A DNA stretch of 64,000 nt, from assembly GCA_922989275.2 (NCBI GenBank), contig OV277861.1, positions 51,871,623 to 51,935,622 on the forward strand, given 5' to 3'. Position numbers and translations under genes: made by a program. This document shows positions 1-9,442 of the stretch, in pieces; the first letter of the stretch is position 1; each line of letters starts with the position of its first letter. This DNA comes from Gari tellinella (lineage: Eukaryota > Mollusca > Bivalvia > Cardiida > Psammobiidae). The notes beneath the pieces are model-generated. The model was given only the letters and a program-made list of their open reading frames with translations. It was not told the DNA's origin and searched no databases.

Positions 1-19
1 GATTAATAAAAATTTGGAA

Positions 20-246
20 TTAACCAATTTGTGCCCACGATCCCATATATGGGACATAGGCAAACAGTGTAGACTCTGATCAGACGCCGCATAATGCGGC
101 GTCTGATCAGGGTCTACACTGTTTGCTGATAGGAATTTCAATACAAAACAAAATGAAAATGAAACTTTTGACCAGGCAGCCCTTTGATAAAAAATGGACT
201 CATTCAATATAAAACATGGAAGAATCCTTTGGGCGAAATGGATTAA
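20..246 (+). mobile_element. B-family MITE, full length
   Basis: It has TTAA at both ends (20-23 and 243-246), starts TTAACCAATTTGTGCCCACG and ends GGGCGAAATGGATTAA. The alpha hairpin at 64-126 has arms meeting at GCCGCATAATGCGGC. TTAA targets and CCC..GGG ends resemble piggyBac-type elements. Confidence 0.85.
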
Positions 247-297
247 AAGCAAAAAACGGTTTCAAAGTACTTGACGTTTCATATTCATGTATGTATA

Positions 298-547
298 TAC
301 AGTGGAGAATCTGTTATTCTTTCCCAATAAACGCGTTTACGCTAAAACTATTATTTGCAGTGCAAACAGTTTGGAGCCAGATCAGACGCCGGGTAACCCG
401 GCGTCTGATCAGGCTCCAAACTGTTTGCCACCAAGATAAACAAGAATTATCAGAATTGTCCAAAAGTTGTTCTTTTCTACGTTTTAGTGCTTTGCGTTTG
501 CGTACGTTTACGTTTAAACGGGAAAGAATAGCAGATTCTCCACTGTA
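298..547 (+). mobile_element. A-family MITE, young copy 1
   Basis: Full length, 250 bp, with TA at both ends. TIRs read CAGTGGAGAATCTGTTATTC and its complement. The alpha hairpin in the middle has arms GGAGCC..GGCTCC and core CCGGGTAACCCGG. Both strands are open by chance over most of its length. Confidence 0.93.
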
Positions 548-575
548 CATATAGTATGTTGCAGTGAACAACATT

Positions 576-821
576 GCAGTATAGAAGCCTTTATTCTTTC
601 CCCGTATGAACGCAAAAAAATGCAAACGCGATGCACTAAAATAAATAAATAAAAAAAAATTCTTTTTAAGTTTCTCACTATTTATTTTAATCTTATTAGC
701 AAACAGATAGGACCCTGATCTGACGCCGGATTACCCGACGCCTTATCTGGCTCCAAACTGTTTACAATGGAAAAAACAGTTTATGCGTTTATTGGGAAAT
801 AATAACGTCTTCTCCACTGTT
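576..821 (-). mobile_element. A'-family MITE, old diverged copy
   Basis: The left TIR is degraded (CAGTATAGAAG, then TTATTCTTTCCCC) and the right end reads GGGAAATAATAACGTCTTC then TCCACTGTTA. The alpha hairpin at about 700-765 has several mismatches. Confidence 0.7.
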
Positions 822-1062
822 ATTTGAAACATAACGCCATCATAACATTTAAAACAACAGAGGGAAATGTTGATGTCGATATATACGGGTAAAGAGTAGA
901 CCTACCAGTACCAGGTTTTTTTTGGGTATGATAACATTTTGAAGGTCGGGTATCGTGCTTGGTGGTTTGATGTTGATCAACTTTTGACCTCATTCTCACG
1001 CTTGCACAGATTTGCGGGCCTAATGAGATCGACCAGGCCCCTTTATTTGAATTCAATGATAT

Positions 1063-1260
1063 TACAGTCGAACCTCGATATCTCGAACTCGATTAACTCA
1101 AAATATTTGATATTTCGAAATAAGAATTTGTCTTATTCCAAGCTAGGTTTAGGTGAATATACCCGTGTTTCAAAGTTAAAACGCTGCTTAGCCGCGTTTT
1201 AACTTTGAAATACGAGTATGTTCGACTTAACCGAGTTCGAGAAATCGAGGTTCGACTGTA
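1063..1260 (+). mobile_element. O-family MITE, full length
   Basis: 198 bp with TA at both ends. TIRs are ACAGTCGAACCTCGATATC and GAAATCGAGGTTCGACTGT. It has its own internal hairpin, GTTTCAAAGTTAAAACGC and mirror, unrelated to modules alpha and beta. The ends resemble Tc1/mariner-type MITEs. Confidence 0.88.
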
Positions 1261-1369
1261 TTTGATTTAACGATATGTAGAAACAAATCCATCAGCAACA
1301 AGGTCTACATCTAAAGGCCATACTATACACTCTTTCAACGTGGCTGTTCACTCACATTTCAGCACAGAA

Positions 1370-1588
1370 TTAAAAACCTTCACTGTCATGACGTCATGTG
1401 TTTCAAACGATTGTCGTCTGCTTTTATTTATCAAATTTGAAATTTAGGTATTTTGAGTTAAGAAATATTCAAATTTGTGTGAAACAATTTGGATCCTGAT
1501 CAGACGCCGCGTAACGCGGTGTCTGGACAGGATCCAACATGTTTTGCAAATAATCATTGTGCTCGGGATAAGGCCGTAAAGGAGTTAA
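1370..1588 (-). mobile_element. G1-family MITE
   Basis: TTAA at both ends. It carries TGACGTCAT and GTCGTCTGCTTTTAT near the left, then an alpha hairpin (GGATCC arms) at about 1486-1552, and ends GGCCGTAAAGGAGTTAA. Same family as 20129-20346 and 32259-32466. Confidence 0.8.
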
Positions 1589-1879
1589 ACTTGAGTGATT
1601 GCGATGACACAGCATTCGCTAACTAACAAAAACAATTGCAACTTAATTACCGCCAATTAGTGGGAAACATTTTATTCACAAGGATACCTTATGTCAAATG
1701 ACGACAATAATTATTTAATTGTCGACATTCGTACTATCCATTACATAAATCACGATCGCCATGATGCATGACATTGGAAAGCGTCCGTCATGAATCAAGC
1801 TGTCCCGGACGATTTCAATTACAGTTTAATATCAATAACTCGATCACGCTAATGTTACACTGTTCCATATTAATACAAG
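1589..1879. other. Unassigned AT-rich spacer
   Basis: No gene or family member is recognisable. A short palindrome GACAATAATTATTTAATTGTC-like lies near 1703-1723 and has no other context. Confidence 0.3.
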
Positions 1880-2027
1880 TAATCTTCAAAACTCGAACTC
1901 GATCAAGTCGAACTTAGGGGTAACTCGATTTATTCGAACTTAACCGTAAGGATTTTCACGTTAAAACTCTGGATTACTAGCAAGTTCGATTAGAGCGAGT
2001 TCGAGTCGGGCTATTTAGACTCGACTG
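1880..2027 (-). mobile_element. O-family MITE remnant
   Basis: It shows CGAACTCGATCAAGTCG, AACTTAGGGGTAACTCG and a terminal ACTCGACTGTA, with much internal divergence from the copy at 1063-1260. Confidence 0.55.
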
Positions 2028-2187
2028 TAGTCATGTAGCTTCAAGCCAATTCGAATGAGCCTGTTTTGAACATTCCATAACAAATTATATTACACGTTTA
2101 TTGCTACTTTTATTTCGAATAGACTTTATTGTTTTATTATTTGTTTCATTGTGTTGCTAATTATAGCTCAAGACATATGCACAGATG

Positions 2188-2401
2188 TTAACTCTAAACT
2201 GGCTAGCAGTGAAGCCATGGTGACCATTGTAAATAGTTTGGATCCTGATGAGACGCCGCGTAACGCGGCGTCTCATCAGGATACAAACCGTTTGATATTC
2301 TGAACATATTTTTGAAAATGGATTTAGAAAATTCTATTTTTGGAACAGTAGCAGGCGAAAGTTGTTGCAGACGAAAATATAACCCGGCATTCAAAGAGTT
2401 A
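2188..2401 (+). mobile_element. G4-family MITE
   Basis: It starts TTAACTCTAAACTGGC and has AGTGAAGCCATGG, an alpha hairpin (2230-2295, core GCCGCGTAACGCGGC), then GGAACAGTAGCA and TTGCAGACGAA. It ends GAGTTAC, probably a mutated TTAA. Same sub-form as 12993-13205 and 27127-27310. Confidence 0.75.
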
Positions 2402-2494
2402 CCAATGCTCCCGCCACCGTCGCGCTTGCTTTAAAGTTGCTGGACTGCAAGGTTTGTCGAAATATGACTCATCTAATGTACAAATTAGAGAAAA

Positions 2495-2600
2495 CCTACG
2501 ACTAGTTTTAAACCGTTTGGATCAGATCCGATCTGAAACACGGAGCTAAAATGTACTCGGCGTCTGATAAGGATCTAAACTCTATGCAGTTACAAGTTGA
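2495..2600 (+). repeat. Degraded alpha-hairpin relic
   Basis: It contains AAACCGTTTGGATC and CGGCGTCTGATAAGGATC in inverted arrangement with many substitutions. No element ends were found. Confidence 0.5.
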
Positions 2601-2766
2601 CAGTTGACTATAATCGCAATCGTCAGGCAAAAGGTTAAACATACCTCATCAGCGATGTTGGAATTTATCAACTGTAAAATTAGGCAAGTGGAATGATTCA
2701 TTAATATGTGTGTCTTTAACAATTTAATTAACTACAAAACAAGTACAGCAATAATAGCTTGCGCCG

Positions 2767-2992
2767 TTAATCCTTTCATGATCAAATTTTGCGTGAGGTT
2801 TTTACCCCTTCACCGCCATATTGTCGTCTGCTTCCATATTGTTGTCTGCAATATCGTTTCAAAGTTAGATATAAGGCTGTATAACTGACGCAATTTGAAG
2901 ACAAGTTGTAGTAAGCAGTTTTGCGGCGTCTGGTCAGGATCTAAACGGTATGCAAATGCGATGTAAGGCGTCATTGAGAGTGAAAGGGTTTA
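2767..2992 (+). mobile_element. G2-family MITE
   Basis: It starts TTAATCCTTTCATGATC, with TTTACCCCTTCACCGCC and repeated GTCGTCTGC/GTTGTCTGC. Only half of an alpha hairpin remains (CGGCGTCTGGTCAGGATC). It ends CATTGAGAGTGAAAGGGTTTA. Confidence 0.72.
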
Positions 2993-3071
2993 CTACCGTA
3001 TACAGAAGAGAAGACGGCTATACGTTCTTTCCCAGTAAAAAGGTTATGCTAAAACATTGTCATTTCAAGAT

Positions 3072-3106
3072 ACAGTGGAGAATGTGTTATTCTTTCCCAA
3101 TAAATA
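3072..3106 (+). repeat. Solo left TIR of an A-family MITE
   Basis: The first 33 bp or so of a young A copy (TACAGTGGAGAATGTGTTATT onward) end abruptly where the large inverted repeat begins. Fragment only. Confidence 0.75.
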
Positions 3107-5062
3107 GAGGATATTGTATGAGTGTTCATTATTTATCATTTTTAATAAACGAGTTGACTAAAATAATATGACGCGAGCACTGGCACCAGAGTCGTGGACT
3201 TATAATATATATCGGTAGAGGTAATTTTAATATAGATAAAGTAAACACATACACATAAAAAGTCCATGACTCTGGTGCCAGTGATCTATATCGAAAAGAA
3301 TTTCCCCACCGATTAGCAATGTCTATGTTATTGCATTGAAATTTAAAAAAAAAAAATTAAAAAAAAAATCAAAATAAAAAAAATCTATATGGGTTGACTA
3401 TTGGCATCTACCTGTCTGCTATCTATTATTATAAGACCATGGTGTGTAACCAATTCTACACCGTGTCACTTCAACCACACGAATTACCTACTAAAATGAA
3501 TTCAATTGAAACCAAATCTTTTGCAATCCATAGATAAGATATTTTTCTATCCAAAATACACTTCTTCGACGGTTGATTTGAATACGTAACTACAAGAATC
3601 AAGATTGAAGCCGGTATTTTACCAAACAGGGATTTCCTCCACACCCCAGCTTCCGGTTGACCTCGGGTCAAGTTAAAGCGTTTGTAAGCGCAAATTTCAT
3701 TGGCTGAATAATTCACACGAGAGTTTTCCCGTACAGTAGACAATACGTTATTCTTTCCCGCTTAAACGCAAACAAAACGCAAACGCATGTCACTAAAATG
3801 TATTGAATGACAGCTTTTTACTATTTTTTAGTATTAATTTTAATCTCAATGGCAAACAATTTGGAGCCTAGTCAGACGCCTGGTTACCTGGTGTCTGATC
3901 AGCCTCCAAATGGTTTGCAAATGAAATAATAGTATTAGTATAAACGCGTTTATTTGGAAAGAATAACGTTTTCTGTACTTGACGTCATTCGCGCGAGCGT
4001 CTTCCCGCGCTTCTGTCAAACTGAATAAACTACTGATTACAGCGTCACATTGTGCACAATTGTGCTGAACTTATATTAATGCAAGACTTTAATAACTGCA
4101 TTATTAACAATTTCAACCAAAAATCATGAGAACGATATATATTTACACATCTTTCCGGTATATACATTCTTTTTTCAATCAGCCAATCAAATCGCTCGTC
4201 GCAAACTTTACTTTCATTTCGTCTAAACCGGAAGCTAGGGGGTGGAGGAAATCCCTGTTTGGTAAAATACCGGCTTCAATCTTGATTCTTGTAGTTACGT
4301 ATTCAAATCAACCGTCGAAGAAGTGTATTTTGGATAGAAAAATATCTTATCTATGGATTGCAAAAGATTTGGTTTGGATTGAATGCGTTTTAGATAGTTA
4401 TTCTTGTGGTTGAAGTGACACGGTGTAGAATTGGTTACATACCATGGTCTTATAATAGTAGATAAGCAGACCGGTAGAAGTGATAGATCTACTCTATATA
4501 TATATATTTTTTTATTTATATTTTTTGTTTTTGTTATTTCAATCCCATACGATAGCCATTGCTAACGTTTGGGGGAACATCTTATAGATCAAGAATCTAT
4601 ATCTAATAGATCTTATAGATCTAGTAAAAAATAGCAGACCGGTAGGTAGAGGCATGTCTAGAGTCAACTCACATTTTTATTTTTATTTTTATTTCCATTC
4701 CAATACAAAAGACGTTGCTAACAGAACGGAAAAAAGGTTCTACATCCAGAATCTAGCAGATAGAGACTATAGAGCGTACACATCAAGATTTCCGCCTTCA
4801 TATATAGTATACATTACTTACCGGTAGATACGGTTCTAACCACTGACACCACATTCATAGACTTATTATGTCTCTGTGTGTATATATATTCTTCTCTGTA
4901 TGTATAAGAAATAAAAATGCATCTAAATGTAAATACACACATATTATAAGTCCATGACTCTGGTGCCAGTGGACGCGAGCCTTGGCGAGCGTCATATTCA
5001 TTTTAGTCAACGAGTTTATTAAAAATGATAAATAATGAACACGAATGTGATATTCTATTTAT
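3104..5062. repeat. Large inverted-repeat (foldback) structure, about 1.9 kb
   Basis: Outer arms 3104-3215 and 4943-5062 are mirror images (GTGTTCATTATTTATCA versus TGATAAATAATGAACAC; both have GGCACCAGAG/CTCTGGTGCC). Inner arms 3405-3690 and 4195-4480 are also close mirror images, including ATAAGACCATGG, GACACGGTGTAGAATTGG-type and AAATCCCTGTTTGGTAAAAT-type segments. Between the arm parts are AT-rich stretches that differ by indels and local repeats. The centre (3691-4194) holds an A' MITE. A frame of about 65 codons (GWRKSLFGKIPASILILV onward) is kept in both inner arms, but this may only reflect DNA identity. I do not recognise a protein. Confidence 0.82.
3732..3977 (-). mobile_element. 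A'-family MITE in the centre of the foldback
   Basis: TA ends, left TIR CAGTAGACAATACGTTATTC and right end GAATAACGTTTTCTGTA. The alpha hairpin is imperfect (GCCTGGTTACCTGG core). It sits in the spacer between the two inner arms. Confidence 0.72.
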
Positions 5063-5313
5063 CACATTACAAGTTCAAGCACCTATTAAATTGATTTGAA
5101 GCCGTAGTTTGTAGACCCTACGCTATATAGATTTTCCGCCAAACGTTACGTTGTTTACGTTAACGTCATAGTAAATGACGTCATTTGGCACCCCGCTACA
5201 TGCAGCGCTTATGGACGAACAAGTTAGGCCGGAGCCCAAAAAACGATATTCTACTAGTGGATTACGATATTTATACAATCGCTTTATGCAACTCCCAGAC
5301 CGCAAATTATGTG
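5063..5313. other. Unassigned spacer
   Basis: No family member or gene is recognisable. Open frames here on both strands are short and show no familiar motif. Confidence 0.3.
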
Positions 5314-5480
5314 ATAAACGCGTTTACGCTAAAACTATTATTTGCAGTGCAAACAGTTTGGAACCAGATCAGACGCCGGGTAACCCGGCGTCTGATCAGG
5401 CTCCAAACTGTTTGCCACCAAGATAAACATGGAATATCAGAAATGTCCAAAAGTTGTTCTTTTCTACGTTTTCCACTGTA
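5314..5480 (+). mobile_element. A-family MITE copy 2, broken at both sides
   Basis: The interior is near-identical to young A copies and the hairpin is intact. The left TIR is absent (starts at ATAAACGCG). On the right the sequence jumps from TTCTTTTCTACGTTTT straight to CCACTGTA, removing about 80 bp. Confidence 0.85.
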
Positions 5481-5485
5481 ACTTA

Positions 5486-5607
5486 GCATCTGATCAGCTC
5501 CAAACTGTTTGTGACTCTAAAAGAATAATTGGTAAGTTTTTTAAAACAGCTGTGTGTTTTAAATAGCTTCGTTTATATTGGGAAAGAATAACGTATTTTC
5601 CACTGTA
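5486..5607 (-). mobile_element. A'-family right-half remnant
   Basis: It runs from a half hairpin (CATCTGATCAGCTCCAAACTG) to the right end GGGAAAGAATAACGTATTT then TCCACTGTA. It is adjacent to the broken A copy 2, so the two may be one rearranged locus. Confidence 0.65.
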
Positions 5608-5659
5608 CATGTAATCGTCATTACACTAAAGCCAGCCTTACTTTATGTTGCAGTTATAA

Positions 5660-5765
5660 CATTTAACCCTCCATCTGTAAAGATTACTAAACGTATGCAA
5701 ACAGTGTAGACCCTGATCAGACCTATAGGAGCCCTCTGATCAGGGTATATAACTGTTTGCTATTT
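5660..5765 (+). mobile_element. L-type hairpin remnant
   Basis: CAAACAGTGTAGACCCTGATC and its mirror surround GGAGCCCTCTGATCAGGG. Only part of an L element is recognisable. Confidence 0.55.
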
Positions 5766-6082
5766 TCATTGGCTTTTGTTGTCACACCAAAAATGCTACA
5801 GTAGACTGGTTCAAAATTATTGTTATAGAAGAGTCAAAAAGGATTATAAAAACCCACAAGAGATATTTAGGATTGAAAGGATTAAAAAAGGACTGAACAA
5901 GAACCAAAGTTTCCCAGGTAATACATGCACATACATATGGATTTATAAAACTTAAAATAATTTACCCATGAAAGGATAAATGGATATTCCAGTTTCAACA
6001 CTTAAGACTGATGTTTTTAACAATATATAATTATTATATATTGTAAAATGACAATCAGTGCAGACCCTGATTGTCGCTAGGG

Positions 6083-6500
6083 TTGAATTCTTTTACTGTC
6101 AAATTTTTCATAAGAATTTTACCCCTTCACGTTTCATTGTCGTCTGCTTCAATGTTGTTGTCCACAATGTCGTTATGAAGTTAACAGATAAGTAAGTGTG
6201 AAATCAAATTTCAAAACGAGTTTGCAAACGCGGCTTTAACCCTTTACCTCATAGCTTGTTTCTAGTTTTGAAAAACAGATGACCACTTAAAGCAGGTTGA
6301 AAGTAAAGCAGAATATTCTGCTTTATTTTCAGCCTGCTTTAAGCTAAAATCTGCTAGGCTATATGAAATATTTTTTAATGGTTGTTGTTCATGAGGGTAT
6401 AAACTGGAACTATTTTCTTCAGCGGAAGAATACATTTAATATGCTAAAAGTCGCTTCTATTGGGGAAAGGGTTAAGCATCATTGAGAGCGAAAGGGTTGT
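6083..6500 (+). mobile_element. G2-family MITE split by a D-family MITE
   Basis: The left part (TTTTACTGTCAAATTTTTCAT, GTCGTCTGCTTCAATG) runs to CGCGGCTTTAA at 6239. After the D copy it resumes with TTAAGCATCATTGAGAGCG and AAAGGGTTG. The alpha hairpin is lost. Confidence 0.75.
6236..6475 (+). mobile_element. D-family MITE 1, inserted in a G2 MITE
   Basis: TTAA at both ends, start TTAACCCTTTACCTCATAGC and end GGGGAAAGGGTTAA. The beta hairpin has lost its tip (GCAGAATATTCTGC). The TTAA pair is a target duplication in the host G2 sequence. Confidence 0.88.
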
Positions 6501-6798
6501 TGTGCTAAAAAAAAACGTTGCCCAAAGAATGTACGCTTATGTATATCTGATTTAAGTAACCCTCGCTAAGACGATATTGAAAACATAACGATCTTGTAAG
6601 AGCATTACAAAATGGTAAGTTTACGATGTTTTTAACACCACTCGTACTAAAAATGACCATTATAAATTATAAACGAACGAGAACTCTTGAAATATATTAC
6701 GCTTCTCCATTAGCCAATTGGAGCAAACTTGTGTAGAAGGTAAATCGCTGACGTAAAGGCCCTTTCCAACCATCACCAAAGGATTGAAATCCACTTTG

Positions 6799-7235
6799 TA
6801 CAATGGAGAAGACGTCATTCTTACCCAATACAGTGGAGAATATGTTATTCTTTCCCAATAAACGCGTTTACGCTAAAACTATTATTTGCAGGGCAAACAG
6901 TTTGGAGCCAGATCAGACGCCGGGTAACCCGGCGTCTGATCAGGCTCCAAACTGTTTGCCACCAAGATAAACAAGAATTATCAGAACTGTCCAAAAGTTG
7001 TTCTTTTCTACATTTTAGTGCTTTGCGTTTGCGTACGTTTGCGTTTAAACGGGAAAGAATAACAGATTCTCCACTGTATATACGTTTATGTTAAAACACA
7101 TTGTCTACTGTAAACGATTTGGTGCCAGATCAGACCCGGTGTATGATCTGGCTCCAAACTCTTTGCAATTCAGATTTAGACATATCGTGAACTGTTATTA
7201 CTTCCATTTTATTGCATTGCGTTTTAACTTATTTT
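6799..7235 (+). mobile_element. A'-family MITE interrupted by a young A copy
   Basis: The left TIR ACAATGGAGAAGACGTCATTC is at 6800. After the inserted A copy the A' sequence resumes with CGTTTATGTTAAAACACATTG and a worn alpha hairpin (7108-7170). The right TIR is lost. Confidence 0.72.
6829..7078 (+). mobile_element. A-family MITE, young copy 3
   Basis: Full length with intact TIRs. It lies inside the A' copy, with TA on each side (CCCAATA|..|TATACG), an insertion of the family into its own older relative. Confidence 0.93.
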
Positions 7236-7388
7236 TGTTTGACCCTAATCTCTTTAAATATACATCCTTTAACCGTGAACCACTAAGGGCGCAACTAAAC
7301 GTCACTTACGTACTTGTAAAGAAAACACGTGTCATATGAAAACAATGTTAACTGGTCAGGTATAAAAGTTCGGCTACATACTGCAGAA

Positions 7389-7609
7389 TCAAAAGTAAAA
7401 CCTCTCTATTATGACCACTTAATTGTGTTAATTATTAGGCGTTCAAGACAGTTGACTGCTTATAGCAAAGTGACAGTAAAGCAGAAAGCTCATTTCGGAG
7501 CTTTCTGTTTTACCGTCATCTTTCTTTAATCTGTCTCCTGTCTTTTAATCAATCAATTAGCATTCGTTTTAGTAGTCGTGCATTTTTGTAGTACAGACGG
7601 TTTACTGTA
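7389..7609 (+). mobile_element. F-family MITE 1
   Basis: Left end AAAACCTCTCTATTATGACC, right end CGGTTTACTGTA. The internal hairpin reads GACAGTAAAGCAGAAAGCTC and mirror (beta-like, tip GAGC..GCTC). Confidence 0.75.
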
Positions 7610-7611
7610 GT

Positions 7612-7822
7612 CAAAAATAAAACTCTGCGTCTGGTCTTGATATATATTGTTTTCAAAACCATCTCCAGTCCTGGCAGTCCAGTACAAGGAAGATATGATT
7701 AACAAGAAATATTTCATCAACATAAAAACGTCCTCCGTAATTAATCAAGATAGTTTGTAATGTTATAATTTATAAAACAACACGCTATATCATGTTTGTA
7801 AATGCGCTGATTCTAGTTATGT
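7612..7822 (+). repeat. R repeat, copy 1 (about 200 bp)
   Basis: It matches 20722-20922 over about 200 bp: CTCTGCGTCTGGTCTTGATA, GAAATATTTCATCAACATAA, AATGCGCTGATTCTAGTTA. No TIR and no protein similarity were seen. It begins right after the F copy. Confidence 0.7.
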
Positions 7823-7965
7823 AACAACAGATTTAAAGTACACGTATTATATCATGATGATTGCATGAACTATTTCATATTTATGCAAACTATGAGTTAT
7901 TGTTTTCCTGTACTGTACATTTGTAGCTAGTTGAATAATTAACCTATTTACAATGAAGAGGAAAT

Positions 7966-8362
7966 CTAACTCTTTACCCCATACACTGTTTTTAGTTTTG
8001 AAGACAGGTGACCTATTAAAACAGGTTGAAAGAAAAACAGAACGCGCCTTCAGACGCATTCTGCTTTACTTTCAGCCTGCATTTAGCTATCATATTCAAG
8101 GATATATAATATTTTTTATATTTCTTATGGTACATGTGCATGTCTGTATAAATTGGAACTACATGGTTTTTCTTCAGTGGAAAAATTAATTTCATTCTGC
8201 TTTACTTTCAGCCTGCATTAAGCTACCATAATCTAGGATGTATAATATATTTATTTTGCTTATGGTATATGTTCATGACTGTATAAATTGGAACTACATG
8301 TATTTTCTTCAGTGGAAAAATAAATTAAATGCGCTAAAATCCCTTCAATGAGGAAATGTTTG
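7966..8362 (+). mobile_element. D-family MITE 2 with internal tandem duplication
   Basis: Start CTAACTCTTTACCCCATA, end GAGGAAATGTTTGA (both TTAAs mutated). The beta hairpin is present once. The segment from CATTCTGCTTTACTTTCAGC to the TTCAGTGGAAAAA box is then repeated in tandem (8057-8192 and 8193-8328, period 136 bp). Confidence 0.75.
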
Positions 8363-8378
8363 AACGAAACTTCATCAC

Positions 8379-8741
8379 TCCCTCTCTACAACGACACCAA
8401 CGGGAGACACAAATTATATGCGTTGTTTGGATGGAGTCGTTATAGGTAAGGGAATTTGCAAACAGATTGAATCCAGATCAGACGCCGCGTCACACGGCTT
8501 CTGATCTTGATTCAAGCTGTTTGTTACTGGTTATTAATTTTTTTTCTGTCAAAATGTCAATTATGTAACTTTGAGAAAAACAGCAGACGATAATTTTGAG
8601 TAGACGACATTTCAGCCGTGAATAGTTTGGACATATTTTTCCTATTTATGGAACTGCGGCATGGGTCTATAACGACACCCTCCTAACAACGCACTCGTTT
8701 TTGTCTCCCATTGGGTGTCGTTGTAGAGAGGGAGCGCTGTA
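8379..8741 (+). mobile_element. C-family MITE 1
   Basis: Left end ATCACTCCCTCTCTACAACG, right end AGAGAGGGAGCGCTGTA. The alpha hairpin has CTTGAATCCAGATC arms. Interior GAAAAACAGCAGACGATAAT is shared with G elements. Confidence 0.82.
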
Positions 8742-8755
8742 GTTATTTTAGCATA

Positions 8756-9005
8756 TACAGTGGAGAATGTGTTATTCTTTCCCAATAAACGCGTTTACGC
8801 TAAAACTATTATTTGCAGTGCAAACAGTTTGGAGCCAGATCAGACGCCGGGTAACCCGGCGTCTGATCAGGCTCCAAACTGTTTGCCACCAAGATAAACA
8901 AGAATTATCAGTATTGTCCAAAAGTTGTTCTTTTCTACGTTTTAGTGCTTTGCGTTTGCGTACGTTTGCGTTTAAACGGGAAAGAATAACATATTCTCCA
9001 CTGTA
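8756..9005 (+). mobile_element. A-family MITE, young copy 4
   Basis: Full length, TA on both sides, TIRs intact, hairpin core CCGGGTAACCCGG. It lies 15 bp after the C copy. A short A'-like end (CGGAAAGGATAACGTGCGTC) follows at 9008-9047. Confidence 0.92.
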
Positions 9006-9158
9006 CACGTTTATTCGGAAAGGATAACGTGCGTCTTCTCCATGGTATGGCTGCAAATTGCAATGAAATCTCCAAAATATGTGTGCTGGAAGATAAAATT
9101 AAAAAGACAAATATGCCCCAAATACACTGCAGTGCTTACTGATAGATATTACAGATCA

Positions 9159-9400
9159 GGGGCCCGTTTTATGAAACGTCGTACGACAAAATCGGTCGTA
9201 AGTCAAAACTTTTGAATAAATCCAATTTCTGATTTCTTCATCTAATCCTGTCTTGTGACATATCTTTGGAATCGTCTTTTCAAGACGATTCCAAAGAGAT
9301 GTAACAAAACAGGGTTAGATGGAGAAATTAATAATTTTTGATAACTGATAATACTGATAATTTTAGAACCTGACTTACGACCATTTTTGTCGTACCACGT
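9159..9400 (+). mobile_element. I-family MITE 1
   Basis: Left end GGGGCCCGTTTTATGAAAC and GTCGTACGACAAAA. Central hairpin CTTTGGAATCGTCTTTTCAA and mirror. Right CTGACTTACGACC...TTTGTCGTACC, with the outermost right end lost. Confidence 0.8.
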
Positions 9401-9442
9401 AACACTGATTGCCATTGACCTCACTTATATTAGACACTGGGC

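Noticed and set aside
57..130. Rho-independent terminators or riboswitch-like stems for the alpha hairpins.
   Set aside because: The genome is eukaryotic, the hairpins are repeated inside mobile elements, and no T-run or operon context goes with them.
298..547. Repeated open frames of 60-95 codons with residues such as QTVWSQIRRRVTRRLIRLQTVC on both strands of A copies (also at 8767, 12188, 12755, 20922, 26184, 39681, 54398, 61524).
   Set aside because: They are translations of the A MITE, mostly of its palindromic hairpin. The same DNA is open on both strands, starts differ between copies and there is no conserved start context or protein motif. They would mislead gene prediction.
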